In this document: positions 60,538-64,000 of the stretch, piece by piece
Numbering within the stretch: position 1 is the first letter of the stretch
How the letters are laid out: each line of letters begins with the position of its first letter
Assembly (NCBI GenBank): GCA_005406025.1
Contig: BGZK01000731.1
Coordinates: 90,001-154,000 of the forward strand
Direction: 5' to 3'
Length of the DNA: 64,000 nt
From: Eumeta japonica
Lineage: Eukaryota > Arthropoda > Insecta > Lepidoptera > Psychidae
Program-made: the position numbers and the translations under genes
The notes under the pieces: model-generated
What the model saw: only the letters and a program-made list of their open reading frames with translations
What the model was told of the DNA's origin: nothing
Databases searched by the model: none

Positions 60538-60569
60538 TTCTAATTGTTATCGAGATATAACAATTAGAA
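60538..60569. repeat. Perfect 13-bp hairpin
   Basis: TTCTAATTGTTAT and its exact complement flank CGAGAT. The last clear member of the palindrome series, next to a GC-rich island. Confidence 0.85.
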
Positions 60570-60985
60570 CAGGTATTAAAATAAACCGAAAGTACCTAAA
60601 ATATCAATTTTCTGCTTCGATTTTCTCTTTGTATTGCTATAAGGCAAAGACTTAAAAAAATTAAACAGAATATCATAAGATCTAAAGAGAAACCTTAATG
60701 GTAATAAAAGTATTACGTTATAGTTTGAGTGACTTTCCCTTAAGTATCATGTTTTAAGATTTTATTTATTACATATCTGCGTCAAACAAGTATGAATATG
60801 TAATAGTATACCATTACTCTACATCTATATTATAATAATAATATCTTAGTACATACCATCTGGTTTTGAACTAAGCAACGAGGCTTGTACTGTGGGTATC
60901 AGATACTTTTTTTATAAAAATATACTTATAATACATAAAAATACTTGTACTCAATACAAACGTTAATTTATAATAAATAAGTATT
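60570..60985. other. AT-rich spacer, nothing recognised
   Basis: No gene. Ordinary AT-rich sequence. Confidence 0.5.
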
Positions 60986-61060
60986 TGTTTTGTGCGTAAT
61001 TCGAACCTATTCCGCAGATAAGTTCACTAACATGTCCGACAATCAAGCAGACAAGATTCT
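60986..61060 (-). repeat. Possible tRNA-derived SINE head (fragment)
   Basis: On the minus strand a B-box-like GGTTCGAATTAC is preceded by CATGTTAGTGAACTTATCTG, where an A box (TGTTAGTGAAC) would lie about 30 bases upstream. The arrangement matches the two other SINE heads in the window, but the fit to consensus boxes is weaker. Confidence 0.35.
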
Positions 61061-61679
61061 GTCAGGCATTTATAAAAAATATATCAATTTTTGACCATTT
61101 TGGAAATCTTTCAAAAACTAGTGGCCTTTTAAATTATTTTACTTGAGATGATTTTTGTTAAACATTTTAAACCATGTCACATTAACGTATTTTCTGTGAG
61201 ATCCAAAAAAACTATTCTTTTTTTTTAAGACCATACTATATTATGTCACATCATATTATCAACGAAATTGTATTTAGAGACACAATTTATTGTAAACATC
61301 TGTATAAAGGCGTCTCATATTTCTCTCTCTCATTTCACGTATTTTTTTATCTAATATTTTCTTATTTACCGTAAAAATATTTACACAATAACGTTACACC
61401 CCAAATAATTTTCCTAGAACATATCAAGGATACCGTTTCTGACGGACAAACTAATTGTTTTGCTGTTCCCGAAGGTTTTTTTTTTTTGTGTAGACAATAA
61501 GCTCAGGAAAATTTTAGTTATACAACAATAAAAGAATTATTTCTCAGATAAAATAAAATACTGAATATGTTCATAAAACTTTTAGTTAAATTTACGTCGC
61601 TAAGTGGTCTAAATTATTTTTTGCCCAAAATTTGTGTCGCTGCAAGGCAAACTCTTCCATAATCTTTTGATTGGAGATC
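61061..61679. other. AT-rich stretch, nothing recognised
   Basis: No gene or repeat family is seen. Confidence 0.5.
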
Positions 61680-61735
61680 GAAAGAGTTGATCTGTAAGCC
61701 CCCCCTGCTGGTCCAGTGCGGATTTAGCGCTGGTA
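61680..61735 (-). repeat. SINE/LINE 3'-end fragment
   Basis: CCCCCCTGCTGGTCCAGTGC followed by GGATTTAGCGCTGG. On the minus strand this is the AA.CCGCACTGGACCAGC motif shared with the fragment at 43.17 kb. Too short to name the family. Confidence 0.4.
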
Positions 61736-62329
61736 AATACCTTACTATGTGAGGAATATTATTTTATATGATATTAAACATATGCTTTTATTTCTTCAGT
61801 CTTCATTGTCAAAACGTAATAAATCTATTCTGAAAAGGCAGAGTTTCATGATGGACACCATAGATTATCTAACGATATATCAACCATGTAAATTATGGAC
61901 CATCATTTAATTTATATTGTCACTTTTTCGACATTATCTCTGACGGCGCGAAATTTCTGGACTTTCGAATTGAACACCGCACACGGACTTGAGTCACGCC
62001 ACATTACCTTTGCCGACATTATGCCCCATTCGAAGCCGAGAATTCATTATTTACATTACCTTGAGTACTGGACTTTCCAGTTATTTGGACACATCATGGA
62101 ATGAGTATGTCGTATCTTTCTTGAACATAAACTTTAAAGCTCAAATCTTAATTACGAATCGTAATGTATACTAGACGTTCTTTATTGAACGGAAATTTAC
62201 AATTAAATATATGAACAAACACACTTATAATACTCAACCGTAAACTATATTCTATATGTTACATATTTTGATATTAAAATTTATATCTTCTATTGAAAAC
62301 AACAATATTTTATCCCTCATCGATCGTAG
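61736..62329. other. AT-rich stretch, nothing firm
   Basis: Overlapping + strand frames near 61895-62174 show no domain. They could be the decayed upstream part of the retroelement scrap that follows. Confidence 0.4.
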
Positions 62330-62645
62330 AATTTTTTGGACGCTCTACAATTATGTGGTATTTCAAATTCGAACATGTTCTTGGTTCGTGTCAGGCATTG
62401 GAATATTCTACCGGATATAGCTCACCCCCTAGAAGTCATCGACCGACGATCTCAGGCTATTGTTCGACAGTGGCTGACGACCCTGACTAAGCCTTCGGCC
62501 CAGCTAGTGGAGGCACTTCCGCGCTGCGACGTCCAGTGCTTGATGAGATCATTTCTTCCCCAGTCGTTATCTCTTTTAATTGCGGTGTTGCCTGTCCATT
62601 GCCACTTGCCAACTCAGACTTATACGAATAGATATTTATAAAATT
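62330..62645 (+). pseudogene. Probable LINE RNase H-region fragment
   Basis: The + strand frame starting at 62336 contains RQWLTTLTKPSAQLVEALPR and then SFLPQSLSLLIAVLPVHCHL. The second segment resembles the RLLxGLLTGHCxL motif found at the end of the RNase H-like region in many insect non-LTR retrotransposons, with several substitutions. The frame lacks an upstream reverse transcriptase and ends in AT-rich sequence. It is a short decayed scrap, and a chance resemblance cannot be ruled out. Confidence 0.4.
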
Positions 62646-63169
62646 GTTCATCTACCCTGATAGACATGTAGGAATAATTATGGAATTTCGCAACGTAACG
62701 TGCTTATGTTAATTGAGCCCCTCATATACTATTCATGATGTTTTAGGATGAAGGTTACCTAACACTGTAATACGTGTATTGAATGTATTATTAAGTAATT
62801 ACCAATTTACCCTATTTCACTTCATGCAGTTGCTACTAGTGGCAGAGAGCAAATGCCGGTTCAAGTAAACTCGCCATTTAACGATATACGAGCTTCTTGT
62901 ACAGCAGTAATAATTTTTTTACCATCGACGTATATATATATATGTAAAGAAAAATATAATTTTCTTTTATTTAAATTTTCCCGCGCATCAAGTGTCATCG
63001 TGACAGATCGCAACACGAATATTTATTGCTGTCATGAAAAATCAGTTTAATTAAAGACAAATCAGTTTATACTAATAAAAAGTTGTTTTACATTCACTGA
63101 TCACGCTGTCAACCATGACATCGGTCTTGTTCAGAAAGCGAGGCAAGTTTTGCATCTTTATATTCACCT
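62646..63169. other. AT-rich stretch, nothing recognised
   Basis: No gene. A short AT repeat (TATATATATATATG) lies near 62932-62945. Confidence 0.5.
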
Positions 63170-63395
63170 TAAATTTGTTTACTTTCGCATTTAATGTTAT
63201 AGTTAGATTAAAAAAAAAGAAATTGAAAAATATTTTTTTTTTTTCTAGATGAAAGTACCTTTGTCTGTTGCCCCTGACAACGTGAATGCGAAACTTCATA
63301 ATGATCGGTTGAATAGTTAAAGCGTGAAAGTGTGACACACAAACAAACTCACTTTCGCATTTATAACATTAGTTAGGATATATATAGATATACAC
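63170..63395 (-). mobile_element. Tandem pair of lepidopteran transposon termini (Helitron-like type)
   Basis: On the minus strand the outer copy reads ATATATATCCTAACTAATGT, then TATAAATGCGAAAGTGAGTT, then TCACACTTTCACGCTTTAAC and TATTCAACCGATC. I recognise this as the start of a very common lepidopteran element, often filed as Helitron-like. A second start, AATCTAACTATAACATTAAA followed by TGCGAAAGTAAAC, occurs about 170 bases further in, in the same orientation (63177-63209). The 88-codon minus-strand frame is a by-product. No 3' end is seen. Confidence 0.5.
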
Positions 63396-64000
63396 AACAC
63401 GACGATCTTCAAGCATGATCAAAACCGTTTTGAAAGTATCTTTGAATCATGGCTGCGCATGCTTGAATTGTGTCATAATTAAAAAAAAAGGAGTTTCAAA
63501 TAAAAATCAAAAATATCTTTCTTTCGGAGATAATAGAATTACACTTGAAATACGTCCTTCACGAACTTTGTTCGATATTACCAATAAAGACAATTAAGAA
63601 AGCATAAAGTAGGCTTGGCCATGAAAATTAATCTGGTGTTCTGATTTCATTTATAAATTAACTGTTTACAGTTCTTAAATTGGAACTTTTTTTTTTATAT
63701 ATTCATTGTTTTATTCTAAAGATACCCTCCGTTTTTTTTAGGACTTGAGTTAAAACTAGATAATAAAATCCAGACTGATTCTTCAATTTATTTACTATTG
63801 AAATGTGGCTAAATCCAACAGTAAAACAGATTGCTTAACTTTTTGACTTTTGGGTAACTATAACAAAGCACGAAAACTTGAAATTATAAATAAATTTCAT
63901 ACGTATTTATTTCATTTTTATATTTTGCTTACATGTCACGATGTATATAAAATTTAGAGTTATTTTTTAAATGCTGTGAAATGTTTCTGTGAAAGAAATT
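63396..64000. other. AT-rich stretch to the window edge, nothing recognised
   Basis: No gene or repeat family. The 60-codon + strand frame at 63415-63597 has no domain. Confidence 0.5.

Noticed and set aside
1..64000. CRISPR array, bacterial operon or phage-like system
   Set aside because: No regularly spaced direct repeats with unique spacers, no ribosome-binding-site-led gene series, and the sequence is clearly insect nuclear DNA with spliced exon structure.

Overview
The window looks like AT-rich nuclear DNA from a moth or butterfly (Lepidoptera). The evidence is one clear insect neural immunoglobulin exon plus many remnants of transposon families that I recognise as typical of lepidopteran genomes: mariner transposases, a Jockey/CR1-like LINE tail, tRNA-derived SINE heads, several MITEs, and Helitron-like termini. 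Coding density is extremely low. No bacterial operons, rRNA genes, intact tRNA genes or CRISPR arrays are visible. Most long open frames in the window are not protein-like.

The only confident cellular gene piece is a 206-nt internal exon at 6456-6661 on the + strand. It encodes the first half of the first Ig domain of a Beaten path (Beat) family protein, a group of secreted or membrane-anchored neuronal Ig proteins that act in axon guidance and partner with Side-family receptors. It has a good polypyrimidine tract with AG before it and GTAAGT after it. I recognised neither the preceding signal-peptide exon nor the following exon that would carry the F-strand cysteine, so most of the window is probably intron of this gene, which would imply a downstream intron of more than 57 kb. 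Inside this AT-rich sequence lie GC-rich islands (about 8.3, 8.9, 9.9, 11.2, 20.6, 21.6, 25.4, 48.3, 51.8, 58.1 and 60.4 kb) that are neither coding nor obviously repetitive. They are candidate conserved regulatory elements.

Layout: 0-5 kb is a GC-rich block, AT-rich sequence, then a second GC-rich block that could be a promoter or 5' exon. 6.4-6.7 kb is the Beat exon. 7-14 kb holds two related MITE copies, GC islands and a 390-bp inverted-repeat element. 14.6-15.5 kb is a minus-strand mariner with an internal deletion. 16-26 kb holds microsatellites, a SINE head and a dispersed element. 26.6-30.1 kb is a Helitron-like composite with a second, decayed mariner between its two ends. 31-61 kb has a series of short, nearly perfect palindromes, LINE and SINE tails, further MITEs and a duplicated dispersed repeat (53.3-54.5 and 58.7-59.1 kb) whose first copy carries an insertion. 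61-64 kb holds SINE and LINE fragments and a tandem pair of transposon termini.

I did not find a new multi-gene system. The observations best worth following are the Beat exon with an unusual cysteine, the GC islands, a possible small exon at 40.5 kb, the palindrome series and the nested transposon structures. All family assignments rest on recognition by eye, without database searches.
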